A stretch of 48,944 nucleotides of DNA from Peptococcaceae bacterium BRH_c23 (GTDB taxonomy: Bacteria > Bacillota_B > Desulfitobacteriia > Desulfitobacteriales > Desulfitobacteriaceae): positions 1-48,944 of the forward strand of contig LADV01000011.1 in NCBI GenBank assembly GCA_000961805.1, in the 5' to 3' direction. A program made the translations under genes and the position numbers. The notes below the pieces were generated by a model. That model made no database searches. It was not told where the DNA came from and saw only the letters and a list, made by a program, of their open reading frames with translations. How positions within the stretch are numbered: position 1 is the first letter of the stretch; each line of letters starts with the position of its first letter. Below are positions 17,996 to 26,622 of this stretch, in pieces.

Positions 17996-18055
17996 AAGGG
18001 GCAACCGTTACGGTTGCCCCTTAACTATCCAAAGTGCAACCTCTTCCCCGAAGAG
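17996..18055. other. Two hairpins in the gyaR-like/panB1 divergent region
   Basis: AAGGGGCAACCG-TTA-CGGTTGCCCCTT (about 17997-18023) is an almost perfect 12-bp stem, followed by CCTCTTC-CCC-GAAGAGG. They lie between divergent genes, so classical terminator roles are unlikely unless an unseen transcript ends here. They stand just before the 71-bp repeat that precedes panB1. Confidence 0.5.
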
Positions 18056-18079
18056 GATAAGTAGAGTTTTCTAATTTGT

Positions 18080-18150
18080 TTTTGTTAAGCAAGAATTCAA
18101 AACATTAAGACAAAAAAGTCAGTAGGCAATAAAATGTCGATGTTGAATTA
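18080..18150 (+). promoter_or_regulatory. 71-bp conserved upstream element, copy 1 (panB1)
   Basis: Aligns without gaps to 32374-32444 upstream of ilvD2, with 62 of 71 bases equal by my count. The left 50 bases are almost invariant (TTTTGTTAAGCAA, TTAAGACAA, AAAGTCAGTAGGCAATA), the right part less so. TTAAG occurs at 18085 and 18105, exactly 20 bp apart, and GACA..TGTC forms a wider dyad. It ends 14 bp before a possible -35. The natural candidate binder is the AraC-type response regulator encoded at 30697-32289; this is inference. Confidence 0.75.
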
Positions 18151-18163
18151 TAGGATAAGAGAG

Positions 18164-18190
18164 TTGACAAGAAGTTTTTTCCTATATAAA
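18164..18190 (+). promoter_or_regulatory. Possible promoter of panB1
   Basis: TTGACA at 18164-18169 and TATAAA at 18185-18190 with a 15-bp spacer, shorter than ideal. It lies directly after the 71-bp element and 41 bp before the panB1 start. Confidence 0.45.
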
Positions 18191-18230
18191 ACAATTTTGG
18201 AAATATTTAAAATTCAGGGAGGAGAATCAT

Positions 18231-19100
18231 ATGGCATACGGAGAAGATGACCCAACAAAGCGTAAAGTTGTTACGATCCCGTATCTGAAAGAGAAGAAGG
18301 CAAAAGGTGAACCGATCACAATGTTGACTGCCTACGATTATCCAATGGCTGTGATCGAAGACAACTTAGGAATCGACATTATTCTCTGCGGAGATTCACT
18401 TGGAATGACGGTCTACGGATACAAAGGGACAGTCCCTGTAACAATGGACCAGATACTCGCCCATTCAGGAGCAGTGAAACGAGGTGCCCCGCATAGTTTT
18501 GTAATTGGAGATATGCCTTTTATGTCCTACCAGGTATCGGCTGAAAACGCTCTGATTAATGCCGGTAGACTAATGAAAGAGAGCGGAGTAGACGCGGTTA
18601 AGCTCGAAGGTGGGGCAGAAATGGTTGCCCCAATTCGATCTCTAGCTCGTGCGGGAATTCCAATCATGGGGCACATCGGGTTAACCCCTCAGTCAGTGTC
18701 TGCACTAGGCGGGTTTAAGGCTCAAGGAAGAGATGTCGAAGGGGCATTAAAACTGATTTCTGATGCGAAAACTCTGGAGGAAGCGGGATGCTTTGCGATC
18801 TTGTTAGAAGCCATACCGCCAGAGATCGGTAAGATCATTACCGAGCGGGCGAAGATCCCCATCATTGGTATCGGAGCTGGGGTCTATACGGATGGACAGG
18901 TACTAGTGGTTCACGATGCTCTTGGATTTTTCGGTGGGCATGTGGCGAAATTCGTTAAACAATATGCTAATTTGAACCAGGTCATTAGTGATGGCTTACA
19001 GAACTATATTACAGATGTTACCCAGCGAACCTTTCCGGCACCTGAACATTGCTATGGCATGGATTCGGATATCCTCGAAGCAATAAAAAGTAAACTTTAA
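18231..19100 (+). CDS. panB: PanB-family ketopantoate hydroxymethyltransferase homologue 1
   Basis: A 289-residue PanB-fold (beta/alpha)8 protein. Metal ligands D55 (CGDSLGM), D94 (GDMPFMSY) and E126 (KLEGG), Lys124 and the catalytic-base position E193 (LLEAIPPEIG) are all kept. Classical PanB adds a hydroxymethyl from methylene-THF to 2-oxoisovalerate; the reaction is reversible. Here panC and panD are absent and the gene heads a unit with a LarA homologue and a TRAP transporter, which argues for a catabolic aldol-cleavage role. Starts at ATG after GGGAGGAG. It keeps the canonical HD in VVHDALGF, which the two downstream paralogues lack, so it is the most PanB-like of the three. Confidence 0.85.
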   Translation: MAYGEDDPTKRKVVTIPYLKEKKAKGEPITMLTAYDYPMAVIEDNLGIDIILCGDSLGMTVYGYKGTVPVTMDQILAHSGAVKRGAPHSFVIGDMPFMSYQVSAENALINAGRLMKESGVDAVKLEGGAEMVAPIRSLARAGIPIMGHIGLTPQSVSALGGFKAQGRDVEGALKLISDAKTLEEAGCFAILLEAIPPEIGKIITERAKIPIIGIGAGVYTDGQVLVVHDALGFFGGHVAKFVKQYANLNQVISDGLQNYITDVTQRTFPAPEHCYGMDSDILEAIKSKL

Positions 19101-19124
19101 CATCATGATATGAGGTGACTTTAC

Positions 19125-20438
19125 GTGCAACAACACCCCTTTAGCCTTAAGTACGGTCAGAATGAAATCAATTTTACGATTCCTACTGACCAATTGTTAT
19201 TGGAAATTCTGGGTAGAGACTATCCAGCCATAACAGATGTTACTGCTACACTAATACAAGCTATGGACCATCCCATTGATTCTCCACCTTTACGAGAAAT
19301 GGTAAAACCGGGAGAAAAAGTCGTGATTACGGTCAGCGATATTACGCGTTTGTGGCAGAAGATGCCAATGATTATGCCGCACATTCTAAACACTCTTAAT
19401 GAGGCGGGAGTTCCGGATCAAGACATTACTATTATCGTCGTCGTAGGGGGACATCGCCCGAACACAGAGGAGGAATTTAAGGCCCTTTGTGGGGAAGAGG
19501 TGTTCCAGCGCGTTAAAATAGTGAATCATGATGCACACAAACTTGAGGATATGATTTATTTTGGTAAAACCAGTCGGGGAACCGAAGTTTCCATCAATAA
19601 ACTAGTAGCAGAAGCAGACCGTCTAATTATGACTGGCGGTATCGTTTATCATTACATGGTTGGGTATGGCGGGGGACGCAAAAGCGTTATGCCGGGCTTT
19701 TGTTCCATTAAGACCATCCAGCAGAATCATTTATGGGCGCTGGGCTCGGAACTAGGCTCAGGCTCTAATCCCAATTCCATATCTGGAAAAACTCGAGGGA
19801 ATGAAGTTCATGAAGATATGATGGAGATCGCGGGTTTTGTTCAACCTGACTTTATCATCAATATGGTCCCTACCCCCGAAGGGGATTTTGCAGGTATTTT
19901 TACAGGGAACTGGATTTCCGCTTGGATGGAGGGTACAAAACTCGTTGACACTATCTATGGTGTAGACATCGATTCCTTAGCGGATATTGTGATTGCATCG
20001 GCTGGAGGATACCCTAAAGATATTAATTTATATCAGACCGGGAAAACCATGGATAACGCAATCTATGCCGTGAAAAAGGGCGGGGTTGTCATCCTGCTCA
20101 GTGAATGCCCAGATATTTACGAACCCCTTGAGTTTACCCAATGGTTTCAGTATGCGACCATGCTAGACATGGAAAAAGCTCTCCGAGCTAACTTTACGAT
20201 TCCAGGTTGGGTAGCTTGGCGTGAAGTGGAGTGCGGGGATACTGCTACCTTCGTAATGGTAACACGACCAGAGAATGCTGAATTAGTGCTAAAAGCAAAT
20301 ATGATCCCAGCGACAACTATCGAAGAAGCCCTCGAAATCGCTCGCCAGAAGTGCGGAACAGATAAACCGGTCTATACAATCATGCCCCAAGCAGCAAACA
20401 CACTACCTAGAATGCGTACCATCGTTAGTACGACTTAG
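19125..20438 (+). CDS. larA: LarA-family nickel-pincer racemase 2
   Basis: A 437-residue LarA homologue. The catalytic and cofactor residues are intact: H110 (VVGGHRPN), H176 (GGIVYHYM), K186 (GGGRKSVMPG) and H202 (QQNHLW). The GTG start follows GAGGTG and lies 24 bp after panB1, so both are probably one transcript. It differs from racemase 1 around the substrate pocket and by a longer N-terminus (PTDQLLLEILGRDYPA). The family is now known to cover lactate, malate and other short 2-hydroxy acids as well as a C2 epimerase of aldonates. The position beside PanB and a TRAP importer suggests epimerisation of an imported hydroxy acid. Confidence 0.85.
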   Translation: MQQHPFSLKYGQNEINFTIPTDQLLLEILGRDYPAITDVTATLIQAMDHPIDSPPLREMVKPGEKVVITVSDITRLWQKMPMIMPHILNTLNEAGVPDQDITIIVVVGGHRPNTEEEFKALCGEEVFQRVKIVNHDAHKLEDMIYFGKTSRGTEVSINKLVAEADRLIMTGGIVYHYMVGYGGGRKSVMPGFCSIKTIQQNHLWALGSELGSGSNPNSISGKTRGNEVHEDMMEIAGFVQPDFIINMVPTPEGDFAGIFTGNWISAWMEGTKLVDTIYGVDIDSLADIVIASAGGYPKDINLYQTGKTMDNAIYAVKKGGVVILLSECPDIYEPLEFTQWFQYATMLDMEKALRANFTIPGWVAWREVECGDTATFVMVTRPENAELVLKANMIPATTIEEALEIARQKCGTDKPVYTIMPQAANTLPRMRTIVSTT

Positions 20439-20604
20439 TTTATCAGCAAATGTCACGATGGATAAACAAATCATTATGCGACCTAGAAGCAGGCTTAATT
20501 TTTGCAATATTCTATAATCTTGTAAACCGTAGGTCTCTTTCATGGCTTTTTCTGAGGAATATCTTCAGTTAGGCAAATACATTAATTAAAAGGAGAGGAA
20601 AAAT

Positions 20605-21642
20605 TTGAGAAACCTGAAACCCAAATTAACGGCCCTAGTAGTTGCGGGTTTGCTATTAGCCGTAACAGTCACAGGATGTGGAAGTTCTACTCCGACAAGC
20701 TCCAGTACCTCAGCTGACAAGGCAAGTACACCACCAACAAAATTAGTGCTGAAGGCGGGAGATTCTACCCCAGATAACCACCCATATAACTTAGGTCTTA
20801 AAAAGTTTAAGGAGACGGTAGAGAAAGAGACCAATGGAGCCATTGAAATTCAAATCTTCCCAAATAATGCTCTAGGGGCAGAACGAGAATTAGTTGAAGG
20901 TATGCAGATCGGGAGTGTGGATATTGTTGTTTCTTCCACAGGTCCCATCGGCGGATTTGTACCTCAGATGAACGTTGTAGACTTGCCTTTCCTTTTCAGA
21001 GACAATGCCCATGCCTATTCAGTTCTTGACGGGCCTATAGGAGCAGATCTTTTGAAACAGTTAGAGGCAAAAGGAATTGTCGGTTTAGCTTTCTGGGAGA
21101 ACGGGTTCCGTAACGTGACAAATGACAAGCGGGAAATTAAAGTTCCTGCAGATCTTAAAGGCTTGAAACTCCGCACCATGGAAAACAAAGTTCACATGGC
21201 TGCCTTCAAAGTACTAGGAGTTGACCCCACTCCAATGGCATTTTCAGAAGTATTTACCGCTTTACAAAATGGTACTATCGATGGACAAGAAAACCCCATT
21301 CCAGTTATTTATACCAATCACATGGAAGAAGTTCAAAAGTATCTTTCGATGACAGGGCATGTCTATTCTCCAGCACCTATAATGATCAGTAAAATGACCT
21401 GGGACAAACTAACTGCTGAACAAAAGGAAATCTTTAAAAAGGCCGCTATAGAAGGTCGGGAATATGAGCGAGGATTGATCAAAAAGCAAACAGACGAGCA
21501 ACTCGTTCAATTAAAAGCAAAAGGGATGATCGTCACAGAAGTGGATAAATCCCTGTTTCAGAAAGCCACCGAGCCTGTATATAAACAATTCGAGGATGAG
21601 TTCGGAAAAGATTTGATCGCTAAAATTATCAATACCAAGTAA
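20605..21642 (+). CDS. dctP: TRAP transporter substrate-binding lipoprotein DctP
   Basis: A 345-residue TRAP solute receptor. A lipoprotein signal is present (LVVAGLLLAVTVTGC, C25), followed by a Ser/Thr linker and the DctP fold: GDSTPDNHPYNLGLKKFK, IFPNNALGAERELVEGMQIG. The carboxylate-binding Arg is expected in LKGLKLRTMEN and FTALQNGTIDGQENP is the usual late motif. The TTG start follows AGGAGAGG. It binds an organic acid outside the membrane and delivers it to DctQM with ion cotransport. The surrounding enzymes suggest a hydroxy or sugar acid. A hairpin separates it from dctQ. Confidence 0.9.
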   Translation: MRNLKPKLTALVVAGLLLAVTVTGCGSSTPTSSSTSADKASTPPTKLVLKAGDSTPDNHPYNLGLKKFKETVEKETNGAIEIQIFPNNALGAERELVEGMQIGSVDIVVSSTGPIGGFVPQMNVVDLPFLFRDNAHAYSVLDGPIGADLLKQLEAKGIVGLAFWENGFRNVTNDKREIKVPADLKGLKLRTMENKVHMAAFKVLGVDPTPMAFSEVFTALQNGTIDGQENPIPVIYTNHMEEVQKYLSMTGHVYSPAPIMISKMTWDKLTAEQKEIFKKAAIEGREYERGLIKKQTDEQLVQLKAKGMIVTEVDKSLFQKATEPVYKQFEDEFGKDLIAKIINTK

Positions 21643-21663
21643 TTATTTATGACAAGAGTCGAT

Positions 21664-21689
21664 AGAGAGCGGTGACACAGCCGCTCTTT
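21664..21689 (+). terminator. Weak terminator/attenuating hairpin between dctP and dctQ
   Basis: AGAGCGG pairs with CCGCTCT and is followed by TTTATCT. A partial stop here would raise the ratio of binding protein to permease, parallel to the hairpins between livK and livH. Confidence 0.5.
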
Positions 21690-21713
21690 ATCTCTCATAA
21701 AAAGAGGTGTGAA

Positions 21714-22190
21714 ATGAATACAATTGTCAAAGGGATTGATCAAATAAATCGCTTAGTGATATGGATCGTTGTGCTTATGTTGGGAGTTATGTCTGTGGTG
21801 ATTTTTATGCAAGTCATATTCCGATACGTGTTTGCTGCAGCCCTCCCTTGGTCGGAAGAGCTTGCCAGATATCTTATGGTTTGGACCACCTTTCTCGGTG
21901 CCTCCCTTGGCATACGCTACAAAGCACTTATAGGGATGGAAGTACTTGTCAAGGCGCTTCCCAAACTCGCGACTCGCATTACCCTAGAATTGGTAACTTT
22001 GTTTCAAATTCTTTTCCTTGCTGTCGTGCTATTTTATAGCATTAAAATGACGATGATTGCCAAAACCCAAGTTTCTGCAGCGATGCTTATTCCTATGTCC
22101 TGGGCGTACGTGGGTATTCCAGTTGGAATGGGTCTGATGATCCTTAATACTATAGCCGTGGCAATAGAACGATGGGGAGGGGTTGAATAA
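21714..22190 (+). CDS. dctQ: TRAP transporter small permease DctQ
   Basis: About 158 residues with four membrane segments, matching the DctQ subunit. The tracts FRYVFAAALPWSEELARYLMVW and GASLGIRYKALIGMEVLV are typical. The ATG at 21714 follows AGAGGTG; an upstream in-frame codon exists but lacks a site. It forms a complex with DctM, with whose start codon it overlaps (TAATG). Confidence 0.9.
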   Translation: MNTIVKGIDQINRLVIWIVVLMLGVMSVVIFMQVIFRYVFAAALPWSEELARYLMVWTTFLGASLGIRYKALIGMEVLVKALPKLATRITLELVTLFQILFLAVVLFYSIKMTMIAKTQVSAAMLIPMSWAYVGIPVGMGLMILNTIAVAIERWGGVE

Positions 22191-23476
22191 TGGGTACTAT
22201 TCTTTTGGTTGGCTTAGGCGTATTATTCTTAGTCAATCTCCCGATTGCTTTTGCGTTAGGGGCATCTTCGACGTTGGCCATGTTGATTCAAGGAAACGTT
22301 CCCCTGATGATCATTCCCCAACGGATGTTTGCCTCTGTCGACTCATTTCCCTTAATGGCTATTCCTTTTTTTGTCCTAGCGGGAAATCTCATGGGAGATG
22401 GAGGGATTTCAAGGCGTCTCATTGATTTTGTTTCCTCTATTATGGGTCGCGTGACAGGAGGGCTAGCGATCGTAACGGTAGCTACCTGTATGTTTTTCGC
22501 GGCTATCTCAGGTTCTAGTGCTGCTACGGCAGCTGCCATCGGGACTCTTCTTATTCCTGCTATGGTTCAACGGAAATATGAACTTAACTTTGCCGCAGCG
22601 ACGGTTGCAGCCTCGGGGGAGTTAGGCGTTATCATTCCTCCAAGTATTCCTATGGTCTTATACGGAGTTATGGCAAGTCAGTCCATAGGGACTATATTTC
22701 TTGCAGGATTCATTCCGGGTATTCTGATTGCTGGAAGCTTGATGCTTACAGCATACGTAATTGCTAAGAAAAAAGGGTTTGTAGGAACAGAAAAGTCGAG
22801 TATTAAAGAAATAGGTGCCTCTTTTAAAGAAGCTTTACTAGCACTTTTAATGCCCGTTATTATTCTTGGTGGAATTTATGGTGGGATCTTTACCCCGACA
22901 GAAGCTGCCGTTGTGGCTGTCTTTTATGGAGGATTTGTCGGTCTGTTTATTTACCGTGAAATCAAAATCACTGATTTAAAAAAGATTTTTCTTGAGTCCA
23001 CGCTGACTACCTCTACCATCATGATCATCATCGCGAATGCGTCTACTTTCGGCTGGATCATGACCCGTGAGCAAATACCGATTAAGATTGCCGAGGTATT
23101 TATGTCCGCCTCTGGAGGCAATCCTTTGTTGTTCCTTTTCCATGTCAATATCCTCCTTCTCCTTATAGGAACTATGTTCGAGACATCCGCTTCAATTATT
23201 ATTTTGACCCCCCTTCTTTTGCCGGTTGCACTACAGTTAGGAATTGATCCCATTCACTTCGGGATGATTATTATTGTCAACCTGGCTGTCGGAATGGTTA
23301 CTCCGCCCTTAGGAATTAATCTCTTTGTGACTTGTAACATTGCCAAGACATCCATTGAAGATCTGACACGTTATCTGTTCCCTTATCTCCTTGTCCTTAT
23401 TGCCGATATCTTTATCATCACTTACATTCCTCAGATTTCTCTTTGGCTACCCCGGGTATTAGGTGCCCTTAAATAG
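22190..23476 (+). CDS. dctM: TRAP transporter large permease DctM
   Basis: A 428-residue DctM with about 12 membrane segments. Family tracts are clear: FFVLAGNLMGDGGISRRLI, AISGSSAATAAAIGTLLIPA, SGELGVIIPPSIPMVLYG, and GIYGGIFTPTEAAVVAVFYG. The ATG overlaps the dctQ stop, so translation is coupled. It catalyses sodium- or proton-driven uptake of the acid delivered by DctP. Confidence 0.92.
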   Translation: MGTILLVGLGVLFLVNLPIAFALGASSTLAMLIQGNVPLMIIPQRMFASVDSFPLMAIPFFVLAGNLMGDGGISRRLIDFVSSIMGRVTGGLAIVTVATCMFFAAISGSSAATAAAIGTLLIPAMVQRKYELNFAAATVAASGELGVIIPPSIPMVLYGVMASQSIGTIFLAGFIPGILIAGSLMLTAYVIAKKKGFVGTEKSSIKEIGASFKEALLALLMPVIILGGIYGGIFTPTEAAVVAVFYGGFVGLFIYREIKITDLKKIFLESTLTTSTIMIIIANASTFGWIMTREQIPIKIAEVFMSASGGNPLLFLFHVNILLLLIGTMFETSASIIILTPLLLPVALQLGIDPIHFGMIIIVNLAVGMVTPPLGINLFVTCNIAKTSIEDLTRYLFPYLLVLIADIFIITYIPQISLWLPRVLGALK

Positions 23477-23510
23477 AAATGTAAAACATTTTTCGGGGGG
23501 AGGGAATTCA

Positions 23511-24785
23511 GTGCTTCCACGTTTTGCTATTATTAAGCAACAACTGCCTAATCAAACCGTCCAGAACATTCCGGAAGAGATCCGTAAGGAATTTGCCAGA
23601 ATCCAGCTTAATGATAAAGTTCAATCGGGGATGAGAATAGCCATAACTGCAGGTAGCCGAGGGATATACAAGATCCCTCTCATTTTGCGAACCGTTGTAG
23701 ATGAAATAAAGGCTTGTGGTGCAGAGCCCTTTGTTATTCCTGCGATGGGGAGCCATGGAGGGGCTACTGCAGAGGGCCAAGTTGAATTCTTAAGGGGGCT
23801 GGGCATCACAGAAGAATCCATGGATGCTCCCATTCTTGCTACTATGGATGTGGTAGAGATCGGGAGTACTTCTGGTGGACTACCCGTATTTTTAGATGTC
23901 CATGCAGCTAAAGCAGATGGGATTATTGTGGTAGGGCGGGTTAAGCCCCATACTGATTTTCGGGGACCCATCGAGAGCGGATTACATAAAATGATCGCTA
24001 TCGGCCTAGGTAAGCACAAACAGGCTTTAGCCATTCATACTTACGGGATTCGTGGTCTTCGTGAATTGGTGCCTCAAGTAGCTCAAGTTACCCTAAACAA
24101 AGCGCCCATACTCTGTGGACTTGCGCTCTTGGAAAATGGTTATGACGAAACGGCACATATTGAGGCTGTTCTTCCAGTAGATTTTGCTGTCAGGGAACCT
24201 GAACTCTTGCGGATAGCGCATCAAATGTTGCCTAAACTTCCAGTCAATGAACTCGATCTCCTGATCGTTGGGGAAATAGGGAAAAACTTTAGCGGGACGG
24301 GTATGGATACTAATATTATTGGAAGAGTCAAAATCTATGGGGAACCCGAGTTTTCTAACCCTAAGATTCAATATATCGTTGCTTTACGCTTAAGTGAGGC
24401 AGCCCATGGAAATGCCTTAGGAATCGGCTTGGCTGATTTCACCACGGAAAGGGTAATGCACGGGATCGATTATCCAGTCATGAGAGAAAACGTGGTTACG
24501 AGTTCATTTATCGATCGAGGCAAAATACCGATGGCGTTTCCAAACGACCAGGCAAGCATTGCTGCAGCCCAACGCTGCCTATGGCAAGAAAATCCGCGGA
24601 GCGCTCGAATGATGTACATTCCTAATACCTTAGAGATTTCAAAAATAGCAGTGAGTGAAAGCTTGCTACCTATGCTTAGTACTCAGCCCGGCATAGAAGT
24701 TTTGACCCCCTTACAAGAGCTAGCTTTCGACCAAGAAGGGAACCTTGACATAAACTTTATCCATATTGCGCCAGGAACTTCATAA
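23511..24785 (+). CDS. Divergent LarA-like protein (racemase/epimerase homologue 3)
   Basis: About 424 residues, related to LarA but in a distinct branch without the YHxxxGxGGGRK tract. Candidate equivalents of the LarA site are H82 (MGSHGGAT), H147 (VKPHTDFRG), K160 (SGLHKMIAIG) and H176 (LAIHTYG), in the same order and with similar spacing. The GTG start follows GGGGGGAGGG and lies 34 bp after dctM. It may be a nickel-pincer enzyme for a bulkier hydroxy acid. No member of this branch is known to me with a proven reaction, so a lactate racemase name would be unsafe. It is in one run with the TRAP genes and ilvD1. Confidence 0.7.
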   Translation: MLPRFAIIKQQLPNQTVQNIPEEIRKEFARIQLNDKVQSGMRIAITAGSRGIYKIPLILRTVVDEIKACGAEPFVIPAMGSHGGATAEGQVEFLRGLGITEESMDAPILATMDVVEIGSTSGGLPVFLDVHAAKADGIIVVGRVKPHTDFRGPIESGLHKMIAIGLGKHKQALAIHTYGIRGLRELVPQVAQVTLNKAPILCGLALLENGYDETAHIEAVLPVDFAVREPELLRIAHQMLPKLPVNELDLLIVGEIGKNFSGTGMDTNIIGRVKIYGEPEFSNPKIQYIVALRLSEAAHGNALGIGLADFTTERVMHGIDYPVMRENVVTSSFIDRGKIPMAFPNDQASIAAAQRCLWQENPRSARMMYIPNTLEISKIAVSESLLPMLSTQPGIEVLTPLQELAFDQEGNLDINFIHIAPGTS

Positions 24786-24871
24786 TATGAGTTCCATCAT
24801 CCTCAAACTTCTTTCCACTAAGATCAGAAAAATAATCCTTATCTAGAAGGAAATCGGAAGGGAATGAGAAA

Positions 24872-26542
24872 ATGCCAAGACGCAGTGAACGTATTTTAAC
24901 TAGACCTGACTTCTCTTTTCAAAGGGCCTTATATAAGTCTATGGGTTATACAGATCAAGACTTAGACAAACCTATGATTGCCGTGGTGAATGCCCACAGT
25001 ACAGTGGTACCCGGACATTACCCTTTGAATGACATCGCAAACTTCGTGAGGGAAGGTATTCGGGAAGCAGGAGGAACTCCGGTACAATTTGGCGTCATTG
25101 GGGCCTGTGACGGAATCGCACAGGGTCATATTGGGATGCGATATATTCTACCGACCAGGGATGCTATTGCCAACGATATTGAACTGATGGTTCAAGCTCA
25201 TCAGCTCGATGGGATAGTTCTCCTCGGATCCTGTGATAAAACGGTACCAGGGATGCTGATGGCTGCCGCTCGATTAGATATTCCAGCCATTTTGGTTAAT
25301 GCAGGTCCAATGGAAGGCGGTATTGAATTTAGTGGAAAAGCCTCGGATGCGGCGACTGTCAGCGAGGCCTTGGGCCTATATACAGCAGGGACGATCACTT
25401 TAGATCAGGTTATAGAGCTTGAAAACGAAGCCTGTCCAGGCTGCGGGAGTTGTTCCTTTTTAGGTACTGCCAATACAATGTGTATTCTAGCTGAGGGTTT
25501 AGGAATGAGCCTTCCGGGAAGTGCTATGATTCCAGCGGTCGATCACAAACGATTACAAGTGGCTAAGGAAAGTGGTCTGCAAATTGTAAAACTTGTTCAA
25601 CAAGGGCTAACTGCACGTAAAATCATTACCCGAAAATCCCTAGAAAACGCGATTCGGCTTAACATGGCGATCGGGGGATCGACAAATGCTACCTTACATT
25701 TACCGGCTATTGCCTATGAGGCAGAAGTCGAATTAAACTTAAATATCTTTGAAGAGCTGAGTAATACGACTCCTCACATTGCTAAAATGAACCCTGCTGC
25801 GGCTCCTAACGTCGTAGATTTTCACAAAGCGGGTGGAGTAGCAGCAGTCTACAATGCGCTCATGCCATTACTCTATTCTGATGAACTATCTGTAACAGGG
25901 CATACAATCAGAGAAAATGTTGAAGGCTCAAAGAGTAAAAATACCACAGTTATTCGTTCTCTAGAAGAGCCTTTTAGTCTGACCGGGGGACTAGCCATAT
26001 TACGAGGTAACCTATCTCCCGATAGTGCCGTTTGTAAACCCGCTGCTATTCTGCCGAAAATGTGGAATTTTAGCGGTCCAGCTAGGGTTTTTGATGGTGA
26101 GGACGATGCTATTACCGCTATTTCAACCGGAAAAATTAGCCATGGTGATTGTATTGTTATCCGCTATGAAGGTCCTCAAGGCGGGCCCGGCATGCCGGAA
26201 ATGTATAAGCCACTTAAAGTGCTGGAAGGACTGGGACTGGGAGAAAGTGTGATGCTTGTCACAGATGGGCGCTTCTCTGGTTCAAACCGTGGGGGTCTGG
26301 TTGGTCATGTATCACCGGAAGCTGCAGCTGGGGGACCATTAGCCATCGTTAATGAGGGTGACCTTATCGAAGTTGATATTCCCGGTCGACGGCTGGACCT
26401 AATGGTCAGTGATGAAGAGATTCAAATACGCTTGAATCGTTGGACTAAGCCCGCCAAAAAGATTACGAGCGGCTATTTAAACCTTTATTCACGTTTAGTG
26501 GAAAGTGCAGACAAAGGCGCAATTATCAAGCATAGAGACTGA
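24872..26542 (+). CDS. ilvD: IlvD/Edd-family dehydratase 1
   Basis: A 556-residue protein of the dihydroxy-acid dehydratase family. Cluster cysteines are C79 (GACDGIAQG), C121 (GSCDKTVPG) and C194 ([13 protein letters not shown]), and the C-terminal [12 protein letters not shown] and [20 protein letters not shown] are intact. The reaction removes water from a 2,3-dihydroxy acid to give a 2-oxo acid. No other valine-isoleucine gene is nearby, a paralogue lies at 32501, and the neighbours handle hydroxy acids, so a sugar-acid or other dihydroxy-acid substrate is likely. Cytosolic, probably oxygen-sensitive. ATG at 24872, a weak GGAAGGG upstream. Confidence 0.85.
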   Translation: MPRRSERILTRPDFSFQRALYKSMGYTDQDLDKPMIAVVNAHSTVVPGHYPLNDIANFVREGIREAGGTPVQFGVIGACDGIAQGHIGMRYILPTRDAIANDIELMVQAHQLDGIVLLGSCDKTVPGMLMAAARLDIPAILVNAGPMEGGIEFSGKASDAATVSEALGLYTAGTITLDQVIELENEACPGCGSCSFLGTANTMCILAEGLGMSLPGSAMIPAVDHKRLQVAKESGLQIVKLVQQGLTARKIITRKSLENAIRLNMAIGGSTNATLHLPAIAYEAEVELNLNIFEELSNTTPHIAKMNPAAAPNVVDFHKAGGVAAVYNALMPLLYSDELSVTGHTIRENVEGSKSKNTTVIRSLEEPFSLTGGLAILRGNLSPDSAVCKPAAILPKMWNFSGPARVFDGEDDAITAISTGKISHGDCIVIRYEGPQGGPGMPEMYKPLKVLEGLGLGESVMLVTDGRFSGSNRGGLVGHVSPEAAAGGPLAIVNEGDLIEVDIPGRRLDLMVSDEEIQIRLNRWTKPAKKITSGYLNLYSRLVESADKGAIIKHRD

Positions 26543-26622
26543 TCCTAAAAAGTCACTTGTGAAAAGTAGTTCTCATGATATTGTGGTTGTAGGGGACTAA
26601 TAACAGAAGCAGAGGGGGTATT

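Noticed and set aside
18231..19100. Simple pantothenate biosynthesis locus
   Set aside because: Three panB copies without panC or panD, with transport, kinase and racemase genes, do not fit a biosynthetic unit.
20564..20587. CAGTTAGGCAAATA resembling the CAGTAGGCAATA part of the 71-bp element, before dctP
   Set aside because: It needs two one-base gaps, the rest of the element does not align, and it lies too near the start codon to be an upstream activator site.
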